The notes: a model not told the origin generated them from the letters alone. Positions 21,384 to 30,879 are shown, numbered from the stretch's first letter. The stretch is 64,000 nt of DNA from Symbiodinium sp. CCMP2592 (GCA_905221615.1 CAJNDT010002002.1:844477-908476); one strand, 5' to 3'. Numbers and translations are program-made.

Positions 21384-21537
21384 AAACTTCTAAACCCCTT
21401 AAACCCTAAACCCCTAAACTTCTAAACCCCTAAAAACCCTAAACACCCCTAAACTTCTAAACCCCTAAAAACCCTAAACCCCTAAACTTCTAAACCCCTA
21501 AAAACCCTAAACCCCTAAACTTCTAAACCCCTTAAAC
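21384..21537. repeat. ~33-bp tandem repeat, telomere-derived
   Basis: About four to five units of the form CCCCTAAACTTCTAAACC plus CCTAAAAACCCTAAA. Confidence 0.75.
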
Positions 21538-21608
21538 CCTAAGGCCCTAAGAGGCCCCAAAGCCCTAAACCCCTTAAGCCCTAAAGCCCCAAAAGGCCCT
21601 AAAGCCCT

Positions 21609-21678
21609 ACTGCCGGAAATCACCCTCCGGAGCCCGGAGGCGCAAAATCTGGGCTGTGAGCTGGAAGCCTGCCACTGG
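21609..21678 (+). CDS. Possible orphan exon, unknown
   Basis: A repeat-free 70-bp patch reads LPEITLRSPEAQNLGCELEA and CH, followed by a donor-like GTATAC. It may be a further exon of the ankyrin gene, but it shows no motif and no clear acceptor. Confidence 0.28.
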
Positions 21679-22043
21679 GTATACCTGGGCCCCAGCAGTT
21701 TAGGGAGTGGGGCTTCTATACCGGGGCCCTACTAGTTTAGGGTTTAGGGGTTAAGGGTTTAGGGTTTCGGCTTCTGGGTATGTTAAGGCCCTACAGCCCT
21801 GCAGTAGTTCCTTTTTGGGGTTCATATTTAGAACTACTTTGGGGCTTCTGGGTATTTTAAGGCCCTACTAGTTTAGGGTTTAGGATTTAGGGTTTAGGGT
21901 TTAGGGGTTTAGGTGTTTAGGTGTTTAGGGTTTAGGGTTTAGGGTTAAAGGTGGCCCTACAAAATCAAAACATTCCTTTTTGGGGGGTTCCCTATGATGA
22001 TGTCCCTCGCCCGTCCCTATATAAACGGAGTTTACATACAGTA

Positions 22044-22149
22044 GAAGCCAGAAAGTTGGAACCGCGGGATCCTCATTCCCTTAAGGTAAAGCAAAGGGAA
22101 TCCTAGCACTAATCATCCTTAATCCATGTTCCAACTTTCTGGGGTTCAC
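22044..22149. mobile_element. MITE-like palindrome, family N
   Basis: GAAGCCAGAAAGTTGGAACC at the left and ATGTTCCAACTTTCTGGGGT at the right; TA at both ends. Confidence 0.82.
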
Positions 22150-22839
22150 TATAGGTTCGATAAAGGGCTTGTGGTCTGGGGCTTCTGGGTCCGTCCTTGT
22201 TGGGGAGCTCTTTCCTTTTCGGGGCTTGGGGTTGATAAGGCCTTCGGTGTAGGGATTATGGGATTCGCGTTTTTGAGGGGTGGTGGGTGTTTATTGGGCT
22301 TTGTGGGGTTTATTGTTTATAGGTTGTAGGGCACAGGGTTTAGAGTAGAGCCTTGGTTGTGGAACCCTACTTTTTGGTGTGCGTTTGTTGCTTTACTATT
22401 GTTTGTTGTCGTTCTTTTCATGCTGTTGTGTGTTTTCCATTTCAAGTGTGAGCTATATAGGCTGCCATGAATGGTGGTGAGTGATGGGCACGGTTTGGGA
22501 CAAAGGTTCGTCTCGCATACGTAGGAATTAGGGATGTTGGTGCTATATGTTTTGATACACACAGAGCAAAGTCAGGTGTCTTCCTCATATTTCTGACGGG
22601 TGCAAGCACCCATATACTCGGGGCTTCAGGTCCAAGTTTCGCACCCTGAATGGGTTTGTTGTTGTCCAACAGCCCTTTCTACGGGGTACTGGATCTTGAT
22701 AACTGGAACCCTCCAAGCAAGCTATAGAAAAGACTGATGTATTTATAAGGGTTATACTCGAGCAAGATCTCTACATCTCTAGGCCTTAAGCTTTGGGATT
22801 TCCATGGTTTTCCTTGAAGGCTTAAGTATTTAATTATTA

Positions 22840-22949
22840 CCTAGAGGCTCATACCCTACCCCCTTTTTAGGGCGCCTACTTTTTCAGATAGCAGGTCCCA
22901 ACCATAAAACTAGGTATCCAAAAAAAGGGGTAGGGTATGAGCCTCTAGG
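22840..22949. mobile_element. MITE-like palindrome, family O
   Basis: A perfect 23-bp inverted repeat begins CCTAGAGGCTCATACCC, with TA on both sides. The outer 11 bases are identical to the right end of the 16.4-kb element at 58932 reading inward. Confidence 0.88.
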
Positions 22950-23253
22950 TAGGTTCGACACAAGCACGTGGAGCCTTCTAGGATTCCCGGAGTGAACAAG
23001 CACCCAGGCTTCTCTCCGCCGAAACGGCGGAGGGGGGAGCGTTTCCGAGCGGCGTTTGCAACAGGACGCGCTGTTGCCTGAAAGGGGGTTTCGGTTTAGG
23101 GTTTATAGTGATTGGGGTTTAAAGTTTGAGTGCATATCGCTTTGTCTTTTGCTTTGTTACTGGGGCGGCGAGCGGATGTGTCTCGCACCCAGAGAGCAAC
23201 AAGCTTTTTGGGCAGGAGTCTCCATGAATTGGGATCGCTATAGGGTTGTCTCT

Positions 23254-23374
23254 TGGGTACGGCCCCCACTCAGTAATAGTTGAATAACATTCATAGTATA
23301 GATATATTAGGACCTTAATAATAGCCCTATTATAGACTCTTAGTGTGAGGGGGCAGTACCTAAGTACTGCCCCT
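23254..23374. mobile_element. MITE-like palindrome, family M
   Basis: TGGGTACGGCCCCCACTCAG at the left and GTGAGGGGGCAGTACCTAAG at the right. The arm is echoed once more just outside (about 23376-23390). Confidence 0.75.
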
Positions 23375-23618
23375 TTAGTGGGGGTCCGAGTGCCCAAACT
23401 GGCCAGTCAGAGGAGACGTTTTGAGTTTTGGGCACCTGTGCCTCGCGTCTACTCTGGCCTTAACAAAAGGTTTGGGTTCAGGGTCTAGGGTAGAAGTAGA
23501 GATCGCGACTTCCTTGAATCGAGATATCTTGACACATTGCCCGGGCTGCGAATACACTTGACCACACAAGCTCCAAAGCCCCATCACTAAGCTACCTTTA
23601 AAGCCTGCCAAAACCCTT

Positions 23619-23679
23619 AGGGTCCATGTACTCTTACATTGGGGCCCATGTATCTCTACATGGGCACATGGAACCTTAG
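23619..23679. mobile_element. Internally deleted family F palindrome
   Basis: Arms as in family F (AGGGTCCATGTACTC, GGGCACATGGAACCTT), but about 40 bp of the centre is missing. Confidence 0.65.
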
Positions 23680-23740
23680 GGAAACCGTTTTCTATCGACC
23701 TTAAACCCTTAGGCGCCCCCTCAAGCCCATGCTTGTCCCT

Positions 23741-23819
23741 AAGGGTCCATGTACCCATGCAGAGATACATGGGCCCCAATGTACCTATATAGGGACTACT
23801 ATATGAGTACATGGACCCC
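23741..23819. mobile_element. MITE-like palindrome, family F (short)
   Basis: AAGGGTCCATGTACCCATGC at the left, ATATGAGTACATGGACCCCT at the right; the centre is partly deleted. Confidence 0.75.
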
Positions 23820-24640
23820 TAAACCCTAAACCCTTAGGCTGTTTAAGTCAAACAAAAAACACGAAACCCTATGATCGAACTTTGAAGCCTAACAAAGCAC
23901 CACAAGCTCAAGCTCCCTAAAGCCCCAAACACCCGAAACTAGCAAAAAAACCCAAAGCCCTAAACATAAAAGGTTCCACGTATCATTATGGTACATACTT
24001 GTAGGGTATTTTGGGGTTCCAAGCATATACCATACTGATACTTGGACCCTTTGGGTAGAATGGTTTCCGAAAAAGTTCTCATGCAAGTTGTTTCTTCACT
24101 TTAGAGTGTCAGGATCCACCTGGACCCGAAGGAACCTACCTTTTTGGGGCCCCCTAATATGATTTCTTTCCCCTGAGAGGACTTCATCCTGGCCCCTCCA
24201 TCTTGCTGCTCCTTTTGCACGCGGTCTGTGGCGCCATGTTCGTTGCCGTGGAGTCCTGGAGACCCGGATTAGGGTGGAGTTAGGGGGTTAGAGGTTAGGG
24301 TTTAGGGTTCAGGGGTTACGGGTTTAGGGGTTAGAGTTTTTGGTGAGAGCGCCTAGTGTGCGTCCTGTACGTCCTCGCACATATCTGGGGTGGGGGGTGG
24401 GGGGGGGTGGGGGGGGGGCTAATTCCGCCCTGTCCCGACCCTTAACTCCCAGAACCGCCTTACCCTGCCAGAGACTGCTTGAAGCATGTTTTGTGCTTGT
24501 TGCTCTGCGTCGAATCACTTTCTGCAGCTTCCTGCCGAGAAGCCAGTCCGGGCTGAAGTGTGAAATGTCTAGTCTCAAAGCTTGCAGTCTTCAGCGAGGC
24601 GTAAGCGCACATGTTCCGATCAACATGTTGACGGACGACG

Positions 24641-24928
24641 ATGATGGCAGGTTCCCAGAAGGTTCGATCATCCACCACGGCTTGTGTAGCTCTGAGTGAA
24701 GCCATGCTCACCTTCGCGAACTTTCAGCAGCTCTTGTCCGTGGGATTGGCTCTCCTGCTGATTCTGCGAGAGCAGAACGCGCAGCTGCCAACCGAGCTGG
24801 CCGCCTTTGCGAGGTGTCCCTTCAGCGAGCTCGAAGACACCTTTGAGGCAGGCGCCGGGTTTCATGCAGTCTGCTTTCGACCAGTTTTTATCTGTTTTGA
24901 CTTAGACCTCCGAGCATCCCTGCCCTGA
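24641..24928 (+). CDS. Probable upstream exon of the ISXO2-like transposase gene
   Basis: A repeat-free open frame contains MLTFANFQQLLSVGLALLLI, REQNAQLPTELAAF and ARCPFSELEDTF. The sequence shares the GC-rich, coding-like composition of the transposase exons that follow. No domain is recognised. It may be an N-terminal exon of the same gene or an unrelated short gene; the minus strand is also open here and cannot be excluded. Confidence 0.4.
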   Translation: MMAGSQKVRSSTTACVALSEAMLTFANFQQLLSVGLALLLILREQNAQLPTELAAFARCPFSELEDTFEAGAGFHAVCFRPVFICFDLDLRASLP

Positions 24929-24944
24929 AGATTCTGGCGTCGCC

Positions 24945-25250
24945 TTGGGTTCCTGGATCTCCGGAGATGCTGTCTTCTATGAAGCGCGCTGCAGAAGATC
25001 CGGCAGTCTGCCTTGGAGGGCTTTTGTGCAGCACTTGAGTTGCAGACCATATCCATTGCCACAGAGCATCCATGTGCCATGGTTTCGAACCAAAGGACAT
25101 GTGTGGGTGCGGTGCGTGGATCGTGACTGCAGTGCGGCTCGGGATGTCCTTGCGGATGCTGCTTGGTTGCCGGAGGTCAGCAAGCAGCCTTGGACGCCTT
25201 TGCAGCTGCAGGCTGCTTTGCGCCTGAGCACTGCTGGTTTCGGAAAGCAG
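24945..25250 (+). CDS. ISXO2/Merlin-like transposase, N-terminal exon
   Basis: The frame reads SWISGDAVFYEARCRRSG, then FRTKGHVWVRCVDRDCSAA and RDVLADAAWLPEV. The spaced cysteines in VRCVDRDC suggest the N-terminal zinc-ribbon-like region that precedes the DDE core in IS1595/ISXO2-type enzymes. A likely intron of roughly 200 bp (about 25250-25440), containing GTGTGG repeats, separates it from the catalytic exon, which lies in the same orientation. Exon limits are estimated. Confidence 0.6.
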
Positions 25251-25430
25251 GCAGGCTCACGTAAATCGCCCCCTTAAGGTGTTCTAAAAGCTCAGATCCC
25301 GCATTCACAGATGGTGTGGTGTGGGGTGTGGGGTCTAGGGTGTGGTGTGTGCTTTTGTGCGTAAAACAGATACCAATATAAATCAGAAATCAGAAGGGAC
25401 GTCGCCCTGAGGTCTCGTAAAGACATAACC

Positions 25431-26243
25431 TTGAATGCAAGCCACCAGTTGCTGCCTTCTCCACTTCCTCAGGCAGCGACTCCGTATGCCTTGGCTCGCA
25501 TTCTGGGCACCACGTACAAGCCCACAGCGCGGTTTCTGGAAGCTCTGCGAGACTTGGAGGCTGCAGCAGCTGAAAAGCTCAATGCCCGCACCATGCTGGA
25601 CGACGCCGTCGAGGTGGATGGAACTTGCTTGCGAACCCTCCGCATCTCCAAGAACTCCCACGTGTATGCTCACTTGGTGCGAGATTGGCAGGCTAAGCAC
25701 AAGAACCAGAGCTTGCCAGACTACTTCCTTCTGCATCTGCGCGCGCTGGGAGCAACGCAGAGAGGGACGCAGAAGTGTGTGTTCGTGCCCGCGCCGCTCC
25801 GCCTGGTTCCTGCTGGGTCTGTGCCACCGCCCGAAAGCTGCGAAGACGTTCTTTGCACCAACCTGCTCAAGCGAATCCGCAGTCAGGCAGCATGCTACGC
25901 CGATGGTGCTCTGGCTTGGGATCGTGCAGCAGTGAAGCTAGGGAAGAGAATGGCCTTCGTTCATGTGAAGCATAACAAGTCCATTTTCACGCGTCCTTTG
26001 CGACGCAAGCCTCGCAAGCGCGCTTCCAGCTTGGCCGGCACGCAGCAAATTGACCGCGTGTGGATGCATCTTAAGGGCTCTATTCCGAAAACGCTGCACA
26101 ACAGAGTCTCCGGGAAAGGACGCCGCTCAGCCAATCTTGACCGGATGTGGCAGTACGTGCGGCAGTATCAGTTCCGGCGTATGCACTCAGATGTGTACGC
26201 AAGTCTTGCAGCACTCTGCGAAGCAGCCAACAAGTGCTGCTGA
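25431..26243 (+). CDS. ISXO2/Merlin-like DDE transposase, catalytic exon
   Basis: A 270-codon open frame. First acidic motif: DDAVEVDGTCLRTLRISK (compare EVDET in ISXO2). Second: QAACYADGALAWDRAA (T/YADG). Then FVHVKHNKSIFTRP, like the HxxVNHSK box, and finally TQQIDRVWMHLKGSIPK, matching the conserved NxIExxWxxLK block that carries the third acidic residue, here Asp instead of Glu. It ends RRMHSDVYASLAALCEA and a stop. The family excises and inserts DNA as IS1595/Merlin elements; eukaryotic members have few or no introns, so the upstream split exon is notable. The start is unknown because it is probably spliced. Clear terminal repeats were not found, so mobility is unproven. Confidence 0.78.
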   Translation: MNASHQLLPSPLPQAATPYALARILGTTYKPTARFLEALRDLEAAAAEKLNARTMLDDAVEVDGTCLRTLRISKNSHVYAHLVRDWQAKHKNQSLPDYFLLHLRALGATQRGTQKCVFVPAPLRLVPAGSVPPPESCEDVLCTNLLKRIRSQAACYADGALAWDRAAVKLGKRMAFVHVKHNKSIFTRPLRRKPRKRASSLAGTQQIDRVWMHLKGSIPKTLHNRVSGKGRRSANLDRMWQYVRQYQFRRMHSDVYASLAALCEAANKCC

Positions 26244-26576
26244 CGAAGTTTGCAAAGCGCGGTGCTCGCAAAAGTGCTTTTTACTGCAGTGCCAGCATTG
26301 TTTTCGCTGAAACGATCGACCTGTCACAGGGATTCTCCGCCTTTCCTACCACAAGTTTTTAGTCATAATACACGTTTTCCCTAGGTTTTCGCACATTGCC
26401 CGTTTCAGCAAAGCCACCAAACGCCGGTCACGTACCAGGCGCTGTTACCTCGTTTTTGGGTTTAGGGTTTTGATTACAGGCCTGGTTTAGGGAGAAAAGA
26501 CGGGGTTCAATGGGTGTAGACTTCTGTTTGGGGCCCAGGGGCTCGTATCTAGGGTTCAGTCGCCAGGAGCTCTGCC

Positions 26577-26716
26577 CCCAAGGCTCTTTTCTAATTATTA
26601 AGGCCCCAAAGGTAGGATTCCTTCATACAGTTATAGTAAAGTATACCCCAAAGCTCTTTTCTGATTATTAAGGCCCCAAAGGTAGGATTCCTTCATACAG
26701 TTCTAGCAAAGCGTAT
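26577..26716. repeat. 70-bp direct repeat, two copies
   Basis: CTCTTTTCTAATTATTAAGG and GTAGGATTCCTTCATACAG recur in the same order with three or four differences. The motif TTCTAATTATTAAGGCC is a dispersed repeat in this window. Confidence 0.85.
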
Positions 26717-26814
26717 ACCCCAAGACCCTATAAGGGTTCCTTAGTATGATTTCCTTATATAAGTCCTTAAACGGCTAGGTTATTCCGGGTTAAGGTACCC
26801 CAAAACCCAATTCT

Positions 26815-27014
26815 TTAGAAGCTGCCCCCACCCTGTAATTGTGGTATAATGGGAACTTAATTGGGCCGTATTTTCCTTACCCTAATGCTCCTGGACCCTC
26901 GTAGTGAGATCCCAAACCTTAGCCCCCAAAGCCCAAACCCTCGCCCACAAAGCCCAAGACCGTCTTTGGAGCCTTAGGGTATAGTCACTATTACAGGGTG
27001 GGGGCAGCTTCTAA
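26815..27014. mobile_element. MITE-like palindrome, family A (long loop)
   Basis: The 24-bp arms are identical to those at 335-433, but the centre is 152 bp and unrelated beyond the arm edges. It could be an element with captured or recombined interior. Confidence 0.85.
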
Positions 27015-28040
27015 CCTATTCTAATTATTAAGGCCCCAAAGGTAAGATTCGAGGCTTTCGGTGCAGGTCGAGGGCTCCAAACTAGAGCTTCCAAAACCTA
27101 CTTTTTGTAGGGTCCCTATAAATTACATATTAGGATTTATAAATAGAACCCACAAGAAATAGGGTTTGGGATTTTAAGGTAGAGCCTCTTGGTTTGGAAA
27201 GTCTGGCGACCCTCCCCGAAGTTACAGCTACCTGAATTCCGAAAAACCAGCCGTTTTAAAGGAACTGCGCAAAGAAACCATAAAGTTAGCTTGTTTGGGC
27301 CATAGGTACGGGCCCAAAGGCTTAACCAACAATCACCCCACACCCAGGTACCTATTTAATGAGGGTCAGAAAAGGTAATTAACCCAACAGAGTGCCTACA
27401 GTGGAGACACCTTCACAGTCAATGTCAAGATTGATGCCGATTAGATTTTGCAGCTGAAGACCACACCGAAGATGGCGGTCAGCACATTTGCTGATGCTTC
27501 GCATGAACCACTCTCAAAGACATTTTGCCAAAATTCAGTGTAGAAGACTGCGACATCATCACCCTTCCATGGGGTCGTGTTGGAGGCGGAAAGCCAGTTG
27601 CAAATGTGTTTGCTTACTTAACTCATTTTGCATGATATAGTTATAATGTTTTAATTTTATTTTTGGTTGGGTTTAGGTTTTAGTTTGGTCTGATTTCATT
27701 CCCAGGCAAAGTCTGCCACAGATGACACAACATTGATGCATGATAGGGCAAAAGTTTCTCGGTTTACAGGTTTACGGCATAATCCAAGCTGTTAAGCGAC
27801 TGCGTCGTGTACCTACATTTACTTGTACCCTACATCCATGCACGTCTTTACTGGGCATCTGGACATGCAGGTCACCCGAAACCCCGTCCCGAAAACAGTC
27901 TGAATCCTACGCAAGCTTCACAAAGTCCTGACAAAAAGATACCGCACCCCATAAAAGCCGAGGGACAATAACCAACACAACTCCTGTACACAACCATCTT
28001 AATATTTCAAAACACATGCAACGAAACCCTGTACAATCTT

Positions 28041-28129
28041 CTTACCTTTGGTTAGTAGGGAATGGAGGAATGGGTTACAATTATAACTACTTACTACCAT
28101 TCTTCCATTCCCTACTAACCAAAGGTAAG
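28041..28129. mobile_element. MITE-like palindrome, family P
   Basis: CTTACCTTTGGTTAGTAGGG and CCCTACTAACCAAAGGTAAG are perfect complements, with near-perfect pairing further in (ATGGAGGAATGG / CCATTCTTCCAT). It ends 14 bases before the acceptor of the pore exon at 28144. Confidence 0.88.
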
Positions 28130-28143
28130 TCTTTTGCCTGCAG

Positions 28144-28221
28144 GAGTTTCTTAGACGGCATCTACTTCACCTCGGTTGCTTTGACGACCGTCGGCTACGG
28201 CGATCTAACTCCTCGCACGGA
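28144..28221 (+). CDS. K+ channel exon: complete pore loop and filter
   Basis: Acceptor ...TTTTGCCTGCAG; the frame reads SFLDGIYFTSVALTTVGYGD and then LTPRTE. This is a complete potassium-channel pore: pore helix (DGIYFTSVALTT), filter TVGYGD and the LTPRTE turn typical of tandem-pore channels. The donor is GT at 28222, and joining to 28661 gives LTPRTEVGRMITTG without a break. The channel would conduct K+ across a membrane; plasma membrane versus organelle cannot be told. Confidence 0.8.
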
Positions 28222-28660
28222 GGTTGGGCGCCTTTTTTTCGTAAACGGTTTTGGCTTTTGGGTTTATGGGGTTTATAAGGTTTATATGGCTTAGGCCTTC
28301 ATTAGAAGGCTTGATTCAGGCTTACAGGGTTTATAGGTTGTAGGGTTTAAGTTTCATACGGCATATATACGGATTTCAACAGGTTGTGCTGGTCTCGTAG
28401 GGTCTTCTGCAGGCTTTTGAGGTTTCAGGATTTCGAGATAAGGGCCCCCTGGGGTCGAGGGAGACGGAAGGCCAGCCTCAAGCAAGGAAAATCCCTTGAA
28501 ATCATAGAGAACTTATATTTGGGGAGTTGATGTTTTTTTTGTGATTATAGGGTTTGAGACTGTGATTCAAGGTCTCTACGCTTGGCAAGAGATATATGCT
28601 GGGAATTGAGATGCCCTTTTGCCTTTAAACCTGAACCCTCAACCCTAGAGCAAGACGGAG
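28222..28660 (+). other. Intron flanked by a 15-nt direct repeat
   Basis: ACGGAGGTTGGGCGC occurs at 28216-28230 and again at 28655-28669. With GT at 28222 and AG at 28659-28660, each copy is cut at the same point (ACGGAG|GTTGGGCGC), so the repeat spans both splice sites. Confidence 0.75.
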
Positions 28661-28722
28661 GTTGGGCGCATGATCACTACCGGCCTGGTGCTCACCGGTG
28701 TGCCCGCTACAGCTGTCGCCCG
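28661..28722 (+). CDS. K+ channel exon: helix after the pore
   Basis: Continues directly from the pore exon: VGRMITTGLVLTGVPATAVA, followed by donor GTCGAA. The G-R-x6-G-x5-G-V/I-P spacing is the conserved helix after the pore (M2 or M4) in tandem-pore K+ channels (TxxGRxFxxxYxxxGIPxT). Splice phase and homology agree, so this pair is the strongest channel evidence in the window. Confidence 0.75.
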
Positions 28723-28796
28723 GTCGAAACCTTAGCCCGAAACCCTATACCAGCTGTAAGCCCTATACATATTATAAGCCCAAAGCCCCAAACCCG

Positions 28797-28896
28797 AAGG
28801 GTCCATGTACTCATATAGTATATACATTGGCCTTAATGTAATCGCTATATAGGTACATTGGGGCCCATGTATCTCTATATGGGTACATGGACCCTT
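28797..28896. mobile_element. MITE-like palindrome, family F
   Basis: AAGGGTCCATGTACTCATAT at the left, ATATGGGTACATGGACCCTT at the right. Confidence 0.85.
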
Positions 28897-29289
28897 AGGA
28901 AAAGTTGTTCTTCACAATTTTGTTGCGCAGGTTGTGATCAAGATGGGGTCCTTTATTGGGGGTCCTCGTGTGAATACATTGGTCTCCCTTGCACCCAACA
29001 GTCAGGTGCCTGGGTCGAGTGCAGCAGGACTTGTAGGCTGTTTGTCTACTTGCCTTGCACAGTTGCATCCCCTTGGCATCGAAGCAAAGGTCAACAGGCT
29101 CATCAGGTTTAGCGATACGAGCTCATTAATTGCCCAATAACCCGATCTTTGACAATGATTGACCGCTGCCTAAACGTACGAACTTGCAGATCCTACTACT
29201 ATCCTAAACCCAGGCGTTAGGCCCTAAACCCTAAACGGCCCATAGGGTATTGTGTAGGCTTTCGGGCTTGGAGGTTAACCAGGGACACA

Positions 29290-29394
29290 AAAAGCACATA
29301 AGCACAAGCATTTTATGGGGATATCCCTACCATATTGGGCTTCTTTACAAGGGGGTTTATATGGGATATCCCATCCTAATTTTTGCTTATGTGC
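29290..29394. mobile_element. Palindromic element, family S
   Basis: AAAAAGCACATAAGCACAAG at the left and TTTTTGCTTATGTGC at the right; inner arms GGGATATCCC occur twice. Confidence 0.6.
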
Positions 29395-29489
29395 CATTTG
29401 CGGGCCCTAGTTAAGGCGAAGCCCTGCAGAGGCCAGGACCTGCACAGGATACCATTGGACATCGAAAGGAAGCTGCGTAAACCGAACTG

Positions 29490-29590
29490 CGGTTGATATT
29501 ACAAATCCTGCACTACCTTAAGGACCCTAAACTATGGGAATTATGGTATATTCCTTATTATGGGTCATGCAGGATTTATATCATCAACCG
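29490..29590. mobile_element. MITE-like palindrome, family B
   Basis: CGGTTGATATTACAAATCC at the left, GGATTTATATCATCAACCG at the right. The left arm and the left flanking TA are mutated. Confidence 0.75.
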
Positions 29591-29941
29591 TATGGAGGCC
29601 TTAACTCCTTAACCTTTTGCGCCGAACCAGAACCACAAGGTTTAGATCAACAGGGCTTATGTGTAAAGCGTTAATAATGCTTACCAATACTATTTTGGGG
29701 ATTCTTTGTCTATATGTGTAGTGCAATGGGACCCCAAACCCTATTCTACTTCTTAAGGCCCCTACATTACTACTCCAGGAAGTTCGGTGCAATCCGCATC
29801 GAGCATTCCCTGTACCGATACCTTGAACCTCTACCCCCAAATACTTTTTTCTACGGAAACCCTCAAAACCAGAAAGACACCACCCAATTAGTCTGAACTC
29901 CTTAAAAACCCATGACTCCTTAACTCAACCTTCCATCCAAG

Positions 29942-30006
29942 GCTTTGGTGACATCCTTGTCGGGTCGATTTTCCAGCAGGCATGGCACTCAAAGCAGTTT
30001 CTGAAT
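29942..30006 (+). CDS. Possible K+ channel exon with GFGD
   Basis: After ...CATCCAAG the frame reads (G)FGDILVGSIFQQAWHSKQ and ends at a strong donor GTACGTAT (30007). GFGD at the very start of the exon would complete a filter begun in the preceding exon (TV-GFGD). The rest is not diagnostic. If real, this is a further, separate pore in the same run of exons. Confidence 0.35.
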
Positions 30007-30439
30007 GTACGTATATGCTTCGTTCCCAATTCAGTACCCTTTGCCCGGGCTTTCGGTATTCAAACCTTACTTCATTGGACGAACTTTGTTTGTGTTTCTT
30101 GAGCTTCTATGCTTGGTCATTAAGCAGAAAGAGATCTGGGGAGCTTATTATGCAACGTTGGGTTTGGGGTTTGGGTCTAGCGTGTTCGCCGTTGAGTGGG
30201 TTTGGCCAATGCTTCGACGACTAGGAGCGTCGGGATGCTTCAGGGTAGCCCCAGCACTACAGAATCCATACACCCGCAGCATCGAAACTTTGAACCCCAA
30301 ACCCAAGGCCGTAGCTCTTTCAAACCTTTTGGATCAACATTTTCGTCTTCCGAGATTTAAGTTACTCCGAGCTCTGAATCGCCCAAGCAATGAACCCTAA
30401 TCGCTGCAGTCTGGCCTCATTCCCAAACCCTACTTGGAC

Positions 30440-30535
30440 GATCATGGACCTTAGTAGTAAGGTTATAAGTATCCTAACTGGAGTTTTTAAGTATAGTTAC
30501 CTTGAAATAACTCTGCTTACTAAGTTCCATGATTC
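30440..30535. mobile_element. MITE-like palindrome, family G
   Basis: GATCATGGACCTTAGTAGTA at the left and CTTACTAAGTTCCATGATTC at the right; diverged. Confidence 0.7.
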
Positions 30536-30682
30536 TGTAAGTAACCTTCCGCTGTCAAGCTCAACTCCTGATCCCCGCACTCCGGGATACTTACACAAGC
30601 CTCGCCCACTTACTTTGTAAGAAAAGGCTCGGAACAACTTCTATATGCATACGATCATATCTCACCAGAAATCCTCTTCTAC

Positions 30683-30796
30683 ATATGGGTAGTTGTCAAA
30701 ATTACGGTCCCTTTTTGAGTACCCGAATTATATCAGGTGCCGTATTCCAAGAAAAGGATCCAACAAGGGACCCTAATCTTGACAACCATCCATATC
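30683..30796. mobile_element. MITE-like palindrome, family H
   Basis: ATATGGGTAGTTGTCAAAAT at the left pairs with ATCTTGACAACCATCCATAT at the right. Confidence 0.78.
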
Positions 30797-30879
30797 AAGG
30801 CCCGTATATTGGGTACTCAAAGGATCCTCGGGGATTGCAACCTCAGGAGGCTGATCCGAAGAATATACTATAATTGTAA

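Larger units (their letters stand above)
20962..21608. other. Intron-like region
   Basis: Family F palindrome, then CCCTAAA text including a ~33-bp tandem repeat (21384-21537). No exon seen. Confidence 0.5.
21679..24323. other. Spacer with MITEs; no gene recognised
   Basis: Palindromes at 22044, 22840, 23254, 23619 and 23741, a shortened family J copy (about 21793-21852), and a related diverged palindrome at about 23969-24056. The stretch 22150-22700 is repeat-poor with modest open frames on both strands, and none resembles a known domain. Confidence 0.5.
26244..28143. other. Spacer/intron
   Basis: Transposase 3' flank, then repeats: a 70-bp unit twice (26577-26716), a family A element (26815-27014) and a repeat-poor patch at 27400-27720 that may hold a relic exon but has frequent stops. 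A palindrome at 28041-28129 sits just before the pore exon. Confidence 0.5.
28723..29941. other. Intron-like region
   Basis: Palindromes at 28797, 29290 and 29490. A repeat-free patch at 28905-29140 follows an acceptor-like TTGTTGCGCAG and is open in two plus frames (one reads VVIKMGSFIGGPRVNTL). It may be an exon but has no recognisable motif. Confidence 0.45.

Noticed and set aside
23375-23812. 145-codon minus-strand frame
   Set aside because: It reads through two family F palindromes; the residues are translations of repeat arms.
25383-25736. 117-codon minus-strand frame
   Set aside because: A shadow of the transposase catalytic exon, which carries the conserved motifs on the plus strand.
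24350-26445. Terminal inverted repeats for the ISXO2-like gene
   Set aside because: Only about ten bases (AGCGCCTRGT) match and no flanking target duplication is visible; not strong enough to call an element.
30005-30400. 131-codon plus-strand frame
   Set aside because: No domain, no clear splice context and partial translation of repeat text; left as undecided spacer.
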